Source of the DNA: Solenopsis invicta
Taxonomy: Eukaryota > Arthropoda > Insecta > Hymenoptera > Formicidae
Length of the DNA stretch: 64,000 nt
Direction of reading: 5' to 3'
NCBI RefSeq assembly: GCF_016802725.1
Contig: NC_052670.1
Coordinates: 10,684,141-10,748,140, forward strand
In this document: positions 27,291-38,271 of the stretch, piece by piece
Position numbering within the stretch: the stretch's first letter is position 1
Layout of the letters: every line of letters begins with the position of its first letter
The notes under the pieces: model-generated
Database searches by the model: none
Told to the model about the DNA's origin: nothing
The model's input: only the letters and a program-made list of their open reading frames with translations
Made by a program: the position numbers and the translations under genes

Positions 27291-27953
27291 TATATTGCGC
27301 GATTAGGACTTTATTTAGTAAAAAATGATATTTATTAGTAAAAGTAGTATTAACCCTGCCGAAAATGTGCGATTAAAACCGATTAAAAAAAAAAGTAATC
27401 CGAATCAATCGAGATTTCTGCACCGAAAATATGGTGTAAAGACAGATTGAAAATATTATAAAATCGGAACCCAGATAGATTTATTAAACCAGAATACATT
27501 AATATAAAACGTTATAAATGTTTAATTTACAAAAAAATATTTCTTGTATCCTTTTCGTTAAAAAAGACTAAAAAAAAGATTAAATTTGAATTAAATATTT
27601 AATTTTTGTACAAGATTAAATAACAATACGAATTGTTATTTACATGTAAAAATTATAAAAATTTATGTGGAACAGCGTTCCACACACACGTCACATTTGA
27701 AAAGACTGAGAGCGAGTATTCGTCTCGATATTACAACAAACAGCTCCTAAAAGTCTTACTGAAGTTATGAGCTGGAGAGTCGGCCGCGGTGGCGCCTAGA
27801 TATAACGCCCGTGGCCGCATTCGACTCACGAGAAGATCTCTCGCGGCGTAGCCGCCTAGCGGAGGTGCCAGCACTCACTTGTTAAATTCATTTTAATCCG
27901 AAATTACAGGATTTCATAAATTATAATTAAATCGAATTTTAATGTATACATGT

Positions 27954-28001
27954 ATTTGATTCACAGAATCATGTAAACAGATATGATTCTGTAAATCAAA
28001 T
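27954..28001. repeat. Short inverted repeat
   Basis: TTTGATTCACAGAATCAT is followed, ten bases later, by its near complement ATGATTCTGTAAATCAAA, directly abutting the foldback element end at 28,007. Confidence 0.7.
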
Positions 28002-28006
28002 ATATA

Positions 28007-28313
28007 CAGGGTGATTCAAAATAACCTATTGGTCCCGAAGCTGGCATATTCGTAATCGAATTCTGAGACGATTTTTCCTTTTGCAAAAATGTGTCCGGAG
28101 CTTAGTTTTCAAGTTACAATAAGAATTAGTTAGCGTATGACGGGTCAGGTACAAGTGGTAGACAGGGGCGGCGCGACTCACTGTTACACGCGGGTGTTTC
28201 CGTGGGGCACCTCCTGTGCTCAAATGACTGACAAAAGTACATGGACAGCAAATTTCTATTTAAACTTTCTTTCTCTCTCTCTTTTCTCTCTCTCTCTCTC
28301 TCTCTCTGTCAAA
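28007..28313 (+). mobile_element. Truncated arm of the long foldback element, copy B
   Basis: Starts CAGGGTGATTCAAAATAACC after a TA and follows the left arm of the complete element at 51,227-53,576 base for base, with few differences, for about 300 bases, down to its CT-rich tract. The similarity stops at TCTGTC (28,313), where reverse transcriptase sequence begins. Confidence 0.85.
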
Positions 28314-28828
28314 GGATGGTCACTTTGCTCGTCCTGTTCGACTTTACAAAGGCCTTCGATACGGTCTCTCACGAGCTCCTTCTTCGTAAGCTGTGCTCCT
28401 TCCGCCTGTCTCCCTCCGCCTGCCAATGGGTGCGGTCCTACCTTACGGGGCGTCACCAGCGCGTGCGTGGCCCAGACGGCTCCTTCTCGTCTTGGATGCC
28501 TGTTCTCGCCGGGGTCCCCCAAGGCTCGGTTCTCGGCCCCCTGCTCTTTTCACTCTTCATTAACGATCTCAGATCCGTCCTAAAACATTGCAACCACATC
28601 CTGTACGCGGACGACCTTCAAATTTACATTCACTTTCCACCTGCTGAAATTGACGCCGCTCTCGCTAAGGTCAGAGCGGACATTGCCGCAATCGAGTCCT
28701 GGGCCCAGAACAACTTTCTCATCCTTAACGCTCGCAAAACCAAATCCATGCTCCTGGGGTCCTCTAAATTCATCAACAGCATCCCCTCCTCTCGTATCCA
28801 ACTTCTAAAGTCTGTACACCTGATATAA
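28314..28828 (+). pseudogene. Reverse transcriptase fragment of a non-LTR retrotransposon (Jockey/R1-like clade)
   Basis: About 170 residues carry the classic reverse transcriptase blocks in order: DFTKAFDTVSHELLL, GVPQGSVLGPLLFSLFINDL and YADDLQIY (catalytic YADD). It is cut off on both sides, so there is no endonuclease and no C-terminus. The open frame continues upstream into the CT tract of the foldback arm, starting at 28,241, which is a chance fusion. Its base composition is clearly GC-richer than the surrounding DNA, as expected for a recent insertion. The exact clade cannot be set from this piece. Confidence 0.88.
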
Positions 28829-29485
28829 CTGTCGGACGTTTTCTATTTTCACTCTATCTCTTTTCTTGCAGATAGTTACCGCTGTAAATAAATGTTATTA
28901 AATACAACACGACACAAAAGACTAATTGCGCTCATTGTAAAAAATTAATAAAAATTAAACAGTTTGTGTAAAATATAAAGATTAATAGTATTGAATAATA
29001 AAATAATATTTGAAATAACACTACAAATATAAATATCGTAATAAATTTTACGGTAATTTTAATAATAAAAAATAAAGTTCTTAAAAATTTAAAAAACAAC
29101 TATTGATATACAAGAATTTTTTCCAAAACAAGAAATAAATAGAATTATTAAGTCCACAAATCATTACAGAATATTAATTTTTTGTAAATAAAAAATTATT
29201 GAAATTTGAAGATATTTTTTCATTAAAAATGAAAAGAAAAAAATAGTTAAGATAGTTAAATTGAATTAAATAATATTCATTGATTTTATGCTTGAGCCAC
29301 GTGTTGGTGTTTTTGAATGAACTGACTAAGACAATCTCTACCGACAAAATGTGAAGAAATAAGTCATTATTTTTTATGCAAGTTTCATGATAAATATAAT
29401 AATTTATTATACACAATTCTTATATTATACAGTTTTTAGATACACATAATTATTTATTATTTTATACATTTCAAAGTTAAAAAAC
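28829..29485. other. AT-rich stretch without recognised genes
   Basis: Very AT-rich, with short chance open frames only. It may contain the 3' UTR of the THAP gene that follows on the minus strand. Confidence 0.4.
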
Positions 29486-30671
29486 TAAGAGCTAAAAATT
29501 CTATTTGATTTTTTTCATTTTTTTCTTGTTTTTGGTGGCGTTCAACACATTGCATATGTTTCCTCCAGCCTTCGATTACTGTAATAATAAAACAAAACAT
29601 CATTGTTTATTGTATATACCAAGAATTTTGTGGCAAATTAAGATAGCAAATTACTATCATCAGTAATCGTTCAATGTTGTTCTTACCTTCTAAATCGACC
29701 CTTCGATGATTCTGCATCTATCATACATTCCTGTATATTCGATGGATCATCAGAGCTGACGAGTAACTCGGAAGACTACATATACATTTTCGTGGATGAC
29801 GGGAAGCGGAAAATCTTCGGCTATGACTTTGAAGTCCATATTACTTTCATTGTTACTAAAATAGAAAATATAAATGTTACTTTGATAATGTTATGCAAAA
29901 AAAGGAATGTATTTTTCAGTAATTAATACATCAATTATTATTTATTCATTTTTACCTATTTTCCGTTTTTGGTAACAATAATGTTGGAACTGCACTCGGC
30001 AAAAGCGACTGTCTTCGAATGTCCATAGGAGGTCGAATCTTTTTACTTCTCACAAACAAATCTTCTGTGAAGTGTGCTAAGCATATATTTGCTGAAAATT
30101 CAAATGACAGAATAATAGTTAAGTTAACTAACAATTAATAAGTTAACAATTGTCTTAGTTTACATCAAGCACTTGATGTGTGCTATGTAACTTCCTATTA
30201 AATTATTTTAATTTCGACAATACGTATAAATGTATACATGATACGTACATTTAATTATCTTGAAACATATTGTATCAGTTTAATATACTATTCTTTAAAT
30301 TTATTGCAAAAGTTAAGACAATTAAATAGAAAGTTGTTAGTATATATATTAAGTAATTGGTGTTAGGTTAGGTTGCTCTATTAAGATACGAATATTTACA
30401 ATATTTTCTTTTGGAACAGTATTGGAATGTTGTGTGTGTGCCTGTATGTGTAATACAAATTGCAATGGAAATAATGTCATTACAAAAAATTGGCTAATAA
30501 TATTTAATAAGACTTACCATTCTTAATATTTTTCGGCATAAAACTCTCTCCGATTCTCTGAATTCAGCCTTCACGCATTACTGCATTTTCCGGAAATCGG
30601 AAAAAGCTTACTTGCGCCGGCAAGTACGTTTCGTTGCAATTTTTACACGATTTCACTACACAACGTACCAT
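29486..30671 (-). pseudogene. THAP-domain gene, disabled
   Basis: THAP domains are C2CH zinc fingers that bind DNA, found in P-element-type transposases and in host regulators. Exons on the minus strand: 30671-30518, 30091-29956, 29855-29687 and a last one from 29578 towards about 29,490, all with GT-AG borders. The first exon has the CVVKSC start and FFRFPENA; the second has CLAHFTEDLF (the C-x2-H pair) and LLPSAVPTLLLP (the AVPT box). The spacing matches a whole THAP domain. The tryptophan conserved in all THAP domains is a TGA codon (REG-stop-IQRIGE), and exon 3 needs one frameshift to go from VIHENVY to ELLVSSDD. No transposase catalytic domain follows, so it may be a decayed host gene or the front of a decayed transposon. 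Confidence 0.75.
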
Positions 30672-31640
30672 TTTCACTTTATTTTACAATAAAGTTTAAA
30701 AAATAACCTCAAAGCACATGTTGTTACTATGGACGCTATGAAGCAAAGACACTGAAATTGGAGCAATGACGCTGGCGGCGCTGGTATGACAGAAAAAGAC
30801 GCAATGCACGCACTCGTACGTGTGACAAAGATGCGACCATCTAGGTTCAGCAACTTTCCGACATTAAATATTTCATTTTTTCACAGTTGGCAGCCTTCAG
30901 GAAGTTGTTTCATATTTTACCACCTTTACACTATTTACTCTGCACTTGATCGATAAACGCGGAACTACGCGACGAACAGATAGACAAGCGTGCTGGACAT
31001 AAGAATGCAAACATTTCATGTATCTTTTATGATGTCATTATGACAGCAAAAAATTACAAGCAATTAAATGTTGCGATTATGCTGTCATATTGCTGTTATA
31101 TAATTTATATGTTTCACAATATAGCAATATGTTGCTATTTTACTACAAACGCATAACTGCAATTATATATGAAATATTTCCAGTAAAAAATTATGTTTTA
31201 TTTGTATTATTTGTGAGAACAATAATTGAGCAATCTATTCGATGTATGTTAATTTAGCATTATATAGTTGTAATGTATATATGAGATAGTTGCATTTTTA
31301 TGCTGCATTAAATATGCATATTATCAGTCAAAGTACACAACATTTTGTTGAAATAAAATATTGCATATTACAATTCAATTATAACTATAGGTATCTAAAT
31401 ATTTTTGAATACATATTTTTGAATACATAAAATTTTGGTATTATGCCATCATTTTGCTGTTTTTCATTACTTTTAGAGAAATAGCAATTATAATATAAAC
31501 AATCGGTTATTGATTTGATACTAAATTTTTTTCTTTGTATCTTCTCTTCTAAATAAAAAATCGTTAAAATCCGTGAAGTGCTTTTTTGGTCGCATTATTA
31601 TCACGCGGTGTATTAAAAGCACACAGAACATATATAATAA
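30672..31640. other. Unassigned AT-rich DNA
   Basis: Apart from the foldback fragment at 30,901-30,980, I see only AT-rich sequence with no gene. Confidence 0.4.
30901..30980 (+). mobile_element. Internal fragment of the long foldback arm, copy C
   Basis: About 80 bases (GAAGTTGTTTCATATTTTAC through GCGGAACTACGCGACGAAC) match 51,911-51,989 of the complete element almost exactly and in the same orientation. Flanking bases do not match. It may be the far part of copy B, separated by later insertions. Confidence 0.8.
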
Positions 31641-31815
31641 TTGTCAAAATTGTTGACCGCTTTCCGCGATGCCGATTGGCTGCGATTGAGATCGCGCGCG
31701 CGCGACAGTCGACAGCTCGCGTTTTGACGAGCGGTGAACGGTAAGGTCAGAGGTTAAGTGCATGGTGGCCGTTGGTGAGGTTGTGTGTGTAGTGTGTGCA
31801 ACCGCTCTAGGCAAA
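31641..31815. other. CpG-rich patch next to the RnrL pseudogene
   Basis: Contains an ATTGG box and a GCGCGCGCGCGA run in an otherwise AT-rich region. It could be a copied promoter and leader of the ribonucleotide reductase gene whose broken copy follows; this is inference from position only. Confidence 0.3.
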
Positions 31816-31817
31816 GG

Positions 31818-32010
31818 GCCTGGTTGTTCCACCTTTTGGTAAGTATCAAGTAAATTTAACTGTCCGCGGATCGCAAGGGTTTACTTATCATTTAAATTAA
31901 CTTGATACTTACCAAAAGGTGGAACAACCGGGCCAAGATCTGCAAAAGGTGGAACAGCCGGGCCAAAGTCAAATCTGTAAAAAGTGGAACAACTGCGGGC
32001 CAAGGTCTGC
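31818..32010. repeat. Inverted repeat plus three tandem 30-34-bp units
   Basis: GGCCTGGTTGTTCCACCTTT running on to GGTAAGTATCAAGT (31,818-31,852) is the near-exact complement of 31,901-31,935. The right arm is also the first of three tandem units of AAAAGGTGGAACAACCGGGCCAAGATCTG type (31,913-32,010). The units are open in one frame (a VEQPGQ-type repeat) that runs into the RnrL-like segment. Confidence 0.8.
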
Positions 32011-32054
32011 AAAAGATAGCAAAAAGCTCGATCATAAACAAACGCCTCTGCCAA

Positions 32055-33726
32055 TCAATAAGAAATATTATCAAATTATGCAAAGTAATGCAGATAAGTT
32101 GAATTCTGCAATAATATATGATAGAGATTTTAATTATAGTTATGGTAATCTTTAAAATGATGGAAAGAGTGATCACTTGTTAAAAGTGAATGGAAGAATT
32201 GTTGAGAGAGCACATGTTAATGCGAGTTGCTGTAGATATTCACAGCGAAGATTAAGATTATTGAAACATATAATTTTATGTCGATGCAGTATTTCGTACA
32301 TGCTATACAGACAATAAGTACTGCATATGCCGTTACACAACAAATAGCTAGGTGATTTTATCTTTATTGCTAACAAGCAAATTTATTATATTAAGTGTTA
32401 ATAAGTTATAACGTGTTACTCAATAAATAATGTTTTTTTACAGCTTATTTTTATTGTTTGGTGATAGCATTGATGCAATATTGAATACATAGGAATGATT
32501 CGCTATTCTTTATCATCATAATGGCGAAGTAGGTTTCGTGCATTGAATTTGGGCAAAGATATGCCTATAAGAGGCACAGAGAGTGTGTCGGATGGATTGG
32601 TACCTATGTTAAAAGCATATAATACAGCCATTGAGACTGTCTTCAAAAAGGGTAAAAATGAAGGACCGATTACTGTATATTTATGCTGATATCTTTGAAT
32701 TCTTGGATCTCAAAAGAAGTGTTAGTTATTATCTTTTATTGTTATTTCTTTTGCACAATTGTTCAATACATAGAAATATATATTTAAAACAATTATTTTG
32801 TAGGTGAGGAGTAGTTTTGAGAACATGTGTTATAGGTTGTGGACTCCACATTTCAATGAAGTTTTCATCATGAAACGCGTTTGTGATGATGTATCTAACC
32901 TAATGTGTCCGCATGAGTGCCCTGTATTAATTGAAACTTGGGGTGATGAATTTGAAGCTTTGTGTACCAGGTAATTGATATGTATTTTGAATATTATTGA
33001 AAATTGCACTACTGGAGGTAATATAATTTACGAAAAAAATATATTTCTTTGTCATATTTAGATATGAAAAAAAGGATAGGTTCTCGAAGACAAGTTAAAG
33101 CCAGGGAGTTGATGAGGTTTCTCATCATTCAAATACAATTTGAAACAGGAGTACCATATATGCAGTTTTTAAAGATCATTGTAATCGCAAATTAAATCGT
33201 CAGAATCTGGGTACAATTGAATACAACAGTTTCTCTACTGAAGTACTTCCAATGAAGTTGTCATGTGTAACATATGGCTTCAATCGCTGTCAACATGTTT
33301 ATGAATTCTACTTTCTAAAGTTCTCATAAAGAACTTTCAATTTTTATAAACTTAACAAAGTAGCGAAAATTGTCACCTACAATTGGGATAAAATGATTGG
33401 TATTAATTTTTATTTTCTGCCAGAGGTGAAATTGTTATGTGATACACACAGGTCTATCGGTAAGCTATTTATACATAATTAACGTATTATATATGTATAT
33501 TGCTGTCTTAAAAATTCATTTTTTAAACTAGGTATTATTGTACAAGGATTAGCAGATGCATTGATTTCAATGAGATACTCATTTGAAAGTAACAAAGCTA
33601 AGGAACTCAACGTCCACATTTTTGAGACTTTAAATTATTATGGTGCTCTAGAAACAAGTTGTGAAATGGTTACTGAAAAGGTCCTGATGAGTCATATGAA
33701 GGGCAATCCAGTCAGTAAATGTGTAT
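32055..33726 (+). pseudogene. RnrL: Ribonucleotide reductase large subunit pseudogene with introns retained
   Basis: The working enzyme reduces ribonucleoside diphosphates to make dNTPs. Matching segments appear in protein order: NADKLNSAIIYDRDFNYSYG (about 32,083), MLMRVAVDIHSED (32,214), ETYNFMSMQYFVHA (about 32,260), SVSDGLVPMLKAYN (about 32,590), DIFEFLDLKRS (about 32,690), LMCPHECPVLIETWGDEFEAL (32,905-32,965), NRKLNRQNLGTIEYN (about 33,185) and IIVQGLADALISMRYSFES (about 33,535). Introns with proper GT-AG ends lie at 32,721-32,803, 32,971-33,061 and 33,460-33,531, so this is a DNA-level duplicate and not a processed copy. It has many stops and frameshifts, and the active-site stretch NLCTE reads SFSTE. 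Both ends of the gene are missing. Unrelated transposon pieces flank it. Confidence 0.9.
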
Positions 33727-33819
33727 GTATTTAAAGTAAATATTATTCTATTATCTCTTACAATAGTGAATTTACTAAATTAAAGTATCTGTGATTTTAT
33801 TTGAATCTAGTAAATTTGT

Positions 33820-34120
33820 TCACTTGTGAAAGTGAACAAGGTTATTACATTTTGACGAATAAAATTGCAGATATCTGCAGCGAATTTCCTCATTCGGAAT
33901 TTTAATAAGTGGTACGTGAGAAATAATGTTTAAAATAACTTTTTTGATATTAAAATGAATATATTGTCCTAGTTCTAAAGTCATTATATCAACAGGAATA
34001 CGAGGTGTGTGAATAAAAGTTTTGCAACTTTGGTACATTTGATAAACATTCATGTGTTGTTCAAACTTTAAGTATTTCATCATTCTGTTTAAGAGAATTA
34101 TTATTAGTTATTATTAGCAA
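33820..34120 (-). pseudogene. Tnp2-like transposase fragment (third copy, middle part)
   Basis: On the minus strand it reads SLKQNDEILKV, then after a frameshift and stops a stretch with SCKTFIHTPRIPVDIMTLEL and GQYIHFNIKKVILNIISHVP. This is clearly the same protein region as 48,130-48,330 of copy 2 and the LLNTPRDKTAVRSIYPGQYL region of the intact 727-aa protein at 44,604-46,787. Confidence 0.85.
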
Positions 34121-34291
34121 AACATAGCGCCAATTTTTTCTTAAATATTTCTCTCTCATAATGATCAATGTACATTCGATGAATTATTATCATATTTATA
34201 ACTCTTTTGATTTATATTGATGTATCCTTATCACTATTTTAATCTGTTAGTATATTTTCAAATAAAACATGTCACTATATTAAAAGATATT

Positions 34292-34293
34292 AT

Positions 34294-34351
<58 letters not shown>
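34292..34351. repeat. (TA)n microsatellite
   Basis: About 30 TA units. Confidence 0.95.
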
Positions 34352-34353
<2 letters not shown>

Positions 34354-34520
34354 AATCCTCGCTAAATTTAAGCGGTTAGAAACTAATAATTGTTATAAAG
34401 ATTCGAATTACTAAATTGTTTTATTCATTATTGATTGCCTTAAATTTGGCAATTCCTGCTTTCGTCGCAAAAGGACTCTAATATCACGTCGAATTGGTAT
34501 TTTATTCCTGCGAAAAAGCA

Positions 34521-34642
34521 TTAGGTCTGTTCTTTTCAGCTGAGCTTCTTGCACCATTTAGCTTTCCTCTCTTTTAATCCAACAAGTAAAGAAAAAAAGG
34601 GAAGATGCACGGAGCAAGAAGTTCACAAAAGAACAAACCTAA
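34521..34642. repeat. 122-bp MITE with TTAGGTTTGTTCTTTT-type ends
   Basis: Starts TTAGGTCTGTTCTTTTCAGC and ends with the near complement (AAAAGAACAAACCTAA). Inside the ends, GAGCTTCTTGCACC and GGAGCAAGAAGTTC also pair. A related half copy lies in Nup205 intron 1, so the family is dispersed here. Confidence 0.75.
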
Positions 34643-34811
34643 CCATTATTTCAGAAAGGTGTGCGTTCGATGTATTTTGATGTCCGACTTCTCTCAGCAC
34701 TTTACGCCAACTTTTTTTTTCAGTTTTAACATTAATTGTTGATTGGATGACTTTTCCCATTTGAAATTTTGTATTAACAAAACGTAGCTAGACTTTGTAG
34801 GTATCGTAAGT

Positions 34812-35228
34812 ATGGATACATTGAAGTGTAAAATACAATTGGGTTGTTGTTACGGTCGAAAACCTTATCAAAAATTATCTACAAGACAAAAACAAAGAAT
34901 AATTTCTAGAATAGAGATTAATAATATATCAAGTGAGAAAACTTCTGCAGTTAATGAAAACTCTTATAACCAAGATCTGATGAACTAATAAATAATTCTT
35001 TTAATAATGACATATTATTTGAAAATATTTTAATAGATGAAAATAGTGACAAAGGATATTTCGATAGACGAAAATAATGAAAAAGATACATCGATAGATC
35101 AAAATTGTGGTAACTATGATAATAATTTGGATGTACATGATCATTATAATAATAGAGAAATATTTAAGAAAAAATTGGCGCAATGTTTTGTTACAAATAA
35201 TATCCCTGATAGCCACCTGTCTGTGTTG
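34812..35228 (+). pseudogene. Tnp2-like transposase N-terminal fragment (third copy)
   Basis: Begins MDTLKCKIQLGCCYGRKPYQ, followed by stops and frameshifts, then IFKKKLAQCFVTNNIPDSHL. The last part lines up with RVFQKSLASAFIKCNLTHSQ of the intact protein. The match ends exactly where the MITE-like repeat at 35,229 begins. The next part of the protein lies inverted at 33,820-34,120, so this copy was rearranged. Confidence 0.65.
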
Positions 35229-35450
35229 TTGCTGTAATGTTGCCGAAAACAAAGGGCATTAGTTTTCAGCAAATTTAGAACAAGGTGTGTGCCTCATTTG
35301 CCTTTGATTTGACATCATACGAATTCAGCACGTTTTGCTGCCAATATGCTGCGTGTTTGCTGTCAACGGTTTATCGTTATACATAAAGAGCAACATGAGC
35401 AAGTTGCCAACAACATGTGCTGAGTCATAAATTTCAGCAAAAATTCAACA
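35229..35450. repeat. MITE-like repeat, copy 1 (GTTGCTGTAATGTTG ends)
   Basis: Starts GTTGCTGTAATGTTGCCGAAAAC and ends in CAGCAAAAATTCAAC, loosely inverted. It shares its left end and internal GCTGA/CAGCA words with the copy at 47,874-48,070. Both copies interrupt the same transposase family at nearly the same residue. Confidence 0.55.
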
Positions 35451-36001
35451 TGTCGAAAATGGTTAAATATATGTTTTGTACTTTTATTTATTTCAAATAT
35501 ATAAAAAATAAGTAAGTTAATTCTTCTTTCTGCTGAATTGTCATCAGAAAGAAGAATTAATTTCGAATTAATACTGAATTATTTCAGTAATACAAGTTAA
35601 TAAACTTCATATTTGCTTATTATTGATACTACTTCGGTTTCTACCTATAATATACATATTTGCTATATTTCCTAATTTTGTTTTGTTTTTATCTATATAT
35701 ATATATTGATCAGCAAATATTAACCTGTATTACTGATATAATTTTAATAATTTGTACCTTTTAAATGAAATTAATCGGGATAAGGAATAAGGAATAAATA
35801 AATTGTTGCAATTTAAAATAATACATATAATATTTTAAAAACGCGAGGCATTATTTACTACACGACCGATAAAAAATATAATAATAAAAAAATGAACATT
35901 ACTATCTAATAAAAATATAATAAAAAATAAACATTATTATCTGAATAAAACAAGGATAAAAAGTGATAATAGTCCTTTTTGGACAATAGTGCTATTTTAG
36001 T
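35451..36001. other. AT-rich spacer
   Basis: No gene. A small hairpin (AGTCC, five T, GGAC) sits near 35,969-35,983. Confidence 0.4.
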
Positions 36002-36029
36002 GAAAAAAAAAAAAAAAAAAAAAAAAAAC
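36002..36029. repeat. Poly(A) tract
   Basis: A run of about 25 A just downstream of the minus-strand DUF4806-like gene. Confidence 0.9.
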
Positions 36030-36067
36030 AAAGTGACTTCAATGACTGAATGGCAGCGCTGGGTTAT

Positions 36068-38215
36068 CTAAGATGATTCTCCTCCTCCTTCTCTCTCCTC
36101 TCTATCTTCTATTTCTTCTTCCTCTCGTCTGTTTATGCCAAATATGGCATCCGCTTCTTCGCGCCGCCTTGTTCGGCGACCTTTTTCGCCTGGTTTTCTG
36201 CGAATTGCATTTCTTATTCGTTGTTTCGCGAATCTTATTGCTTCTTTTATAGCATCATAAAATTGCTGCTGATTAGGTACCATAAAATATGGGCTGGTGG
36301 CTACTGCTTCTAAATTTATGAACAGAACAATAACATAAAAACGTTGAATAGGGACATATTCCAGTAATTATAAACATATGAATTGAAAATAATTGAGAAT
36401 ATAAATTTAATATTATGATAAGTATTGTTGATACAATATTTGTATTCAAATTTTTATTCTTTTATTGTCATTAATAATATAAATAATAATATATTACCGT
36501 ATACTGCATATAATAACTGCGTATTGTAAAGCTCGAGATTCCGGTCCTTTTCGCCCCATAAAGAATATTTGCTCAAAGCTTCGTCCATTATTATTTGCTT
36601 CATGCAAAATTTAACGCTTTCCTCTAAGGTTTGTCCTCCCAAGAATTTGAGATATGTTACCTAAAACATGTACATTCTCTAAGATAATGTAAATATGATA
36701 ATGTACTTAATTCTATACAATGCCAACAAAGATAAAAAATTTTAAATGAAACAAAATGGAATTCTGTGTTCTGGGAAACTGAATTTTGTAGGATATCTGT
36801 AAAGATTTTTTTATGTTCATACCATTACGTGATTATTATAATTATAACATATGCTGTAAGACTTACTACTTCATCGTACCGTTCTTCGTCAATATTGTTG
36901 AAGTTTTGTACTTCTTCAACGGAATTTAAAGGAATGCAATCCGGTTTTATTGGCATTTTATTGTTTTGTCTTTTTAGTATTCTGTCCAATTTTTGGTTCA
37001 GAGATCTGAAACAGAGTAAAATAGCATAGTATTATAGTAATATTCTCATCTTAAAAAATTAAACGATTAACATTTTTTTCAGTCATTTGCAGTGATTATA
37101 TAACATTAATATGTAAAAAATGTATATTCGATCACTAATGCACTAATGAAAATTTTCAACAAATGAAAAGAAAAAGACTATTTCTACATATGATTGAAAT
37201 AAAATTTCTTGATCTATGAAGGATTCCTAGTTTGATTTTTTAGTCATTATTGTACAACGATGCTACATTTCAAAATGTTGTTTAATTGACAAGTTTAGAA
37301 CAATAGCGCTGAAGAGGACATTTGGAATACCGTAAACAAAATAGATTACATTACAACTTTTCGGATGTATATATTATTAACAGTACGACTATGTAGTGTT
37401 CTCCATTGTACGGTCAGCGCCGAAAAGATTACAACACTTTTTTTCGATAAGTGTCAAAACTTAATCTTTCTTACAAAGCGGATAAATATAACTAATTTTA
37501 TCCATAAGTAAACACGAATTCACATTTATTGCAAACAAAAATATACGTAGCGATACAAATAAAAACATATATAGGTATTATATTTTATACATGACCGAAA
37601 AACTTACATAAAATCTTGCTTCGTTGGCAGGCTGGCTATTGCATCTTGGAGTTTTCTAAAAAAATGGAAAAAAATTAGAATACAAAAATTAATACCATGT
37701 ATATATTTGTATTCCATACATGCGGAGTAGAAGAGCCTTATAGTCAGACCATATACAGAGCAACTGATGTTGAAGCTAAACTTTTTATTTGGTGAACTGT
37801 ATTTTTAAAAATGTTACTACTGCTTGTCCTGTTCGTTTAGCTTCAATTACTCAGTGTATGATTTAGATGTGTATTTTTTTGTATTAAATTTATATATGGA
37901 TAATTACTATCTCTTGGAATATAATAAGGTATAAAAGTACGTTTACGAAATCAATTACGTCTTAGCATCAACTGGTGAAACAAAAATTAATAAATATGAA
38001 CTTTCATAAACTTTAATTATAGTGTACATTTTCCACCTCCTATAAACTCGTAACCATGCATTTTTCCCTGATGTGTGATATTTTAAACAACCAGTGGGAC
38101 CAGTTAAACAATTGTATTAGAAAAGTAAACTAATCAAACATTCAAATTTCCTATAGTTCTACAAAGAATACAAAAAATATTAATTTTGACCGCATATAAG
38201 AGATGTTCATTATTC

Positions 38216-38271
<56 letters not shown>

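Noticed and set aside
35986..36002. TAGTG before the poly(A) tract looked like a CACTA terminal end.
   Set aside because: It faces the wrong way for copy 1, and no matching CACTA start was found at the other end.
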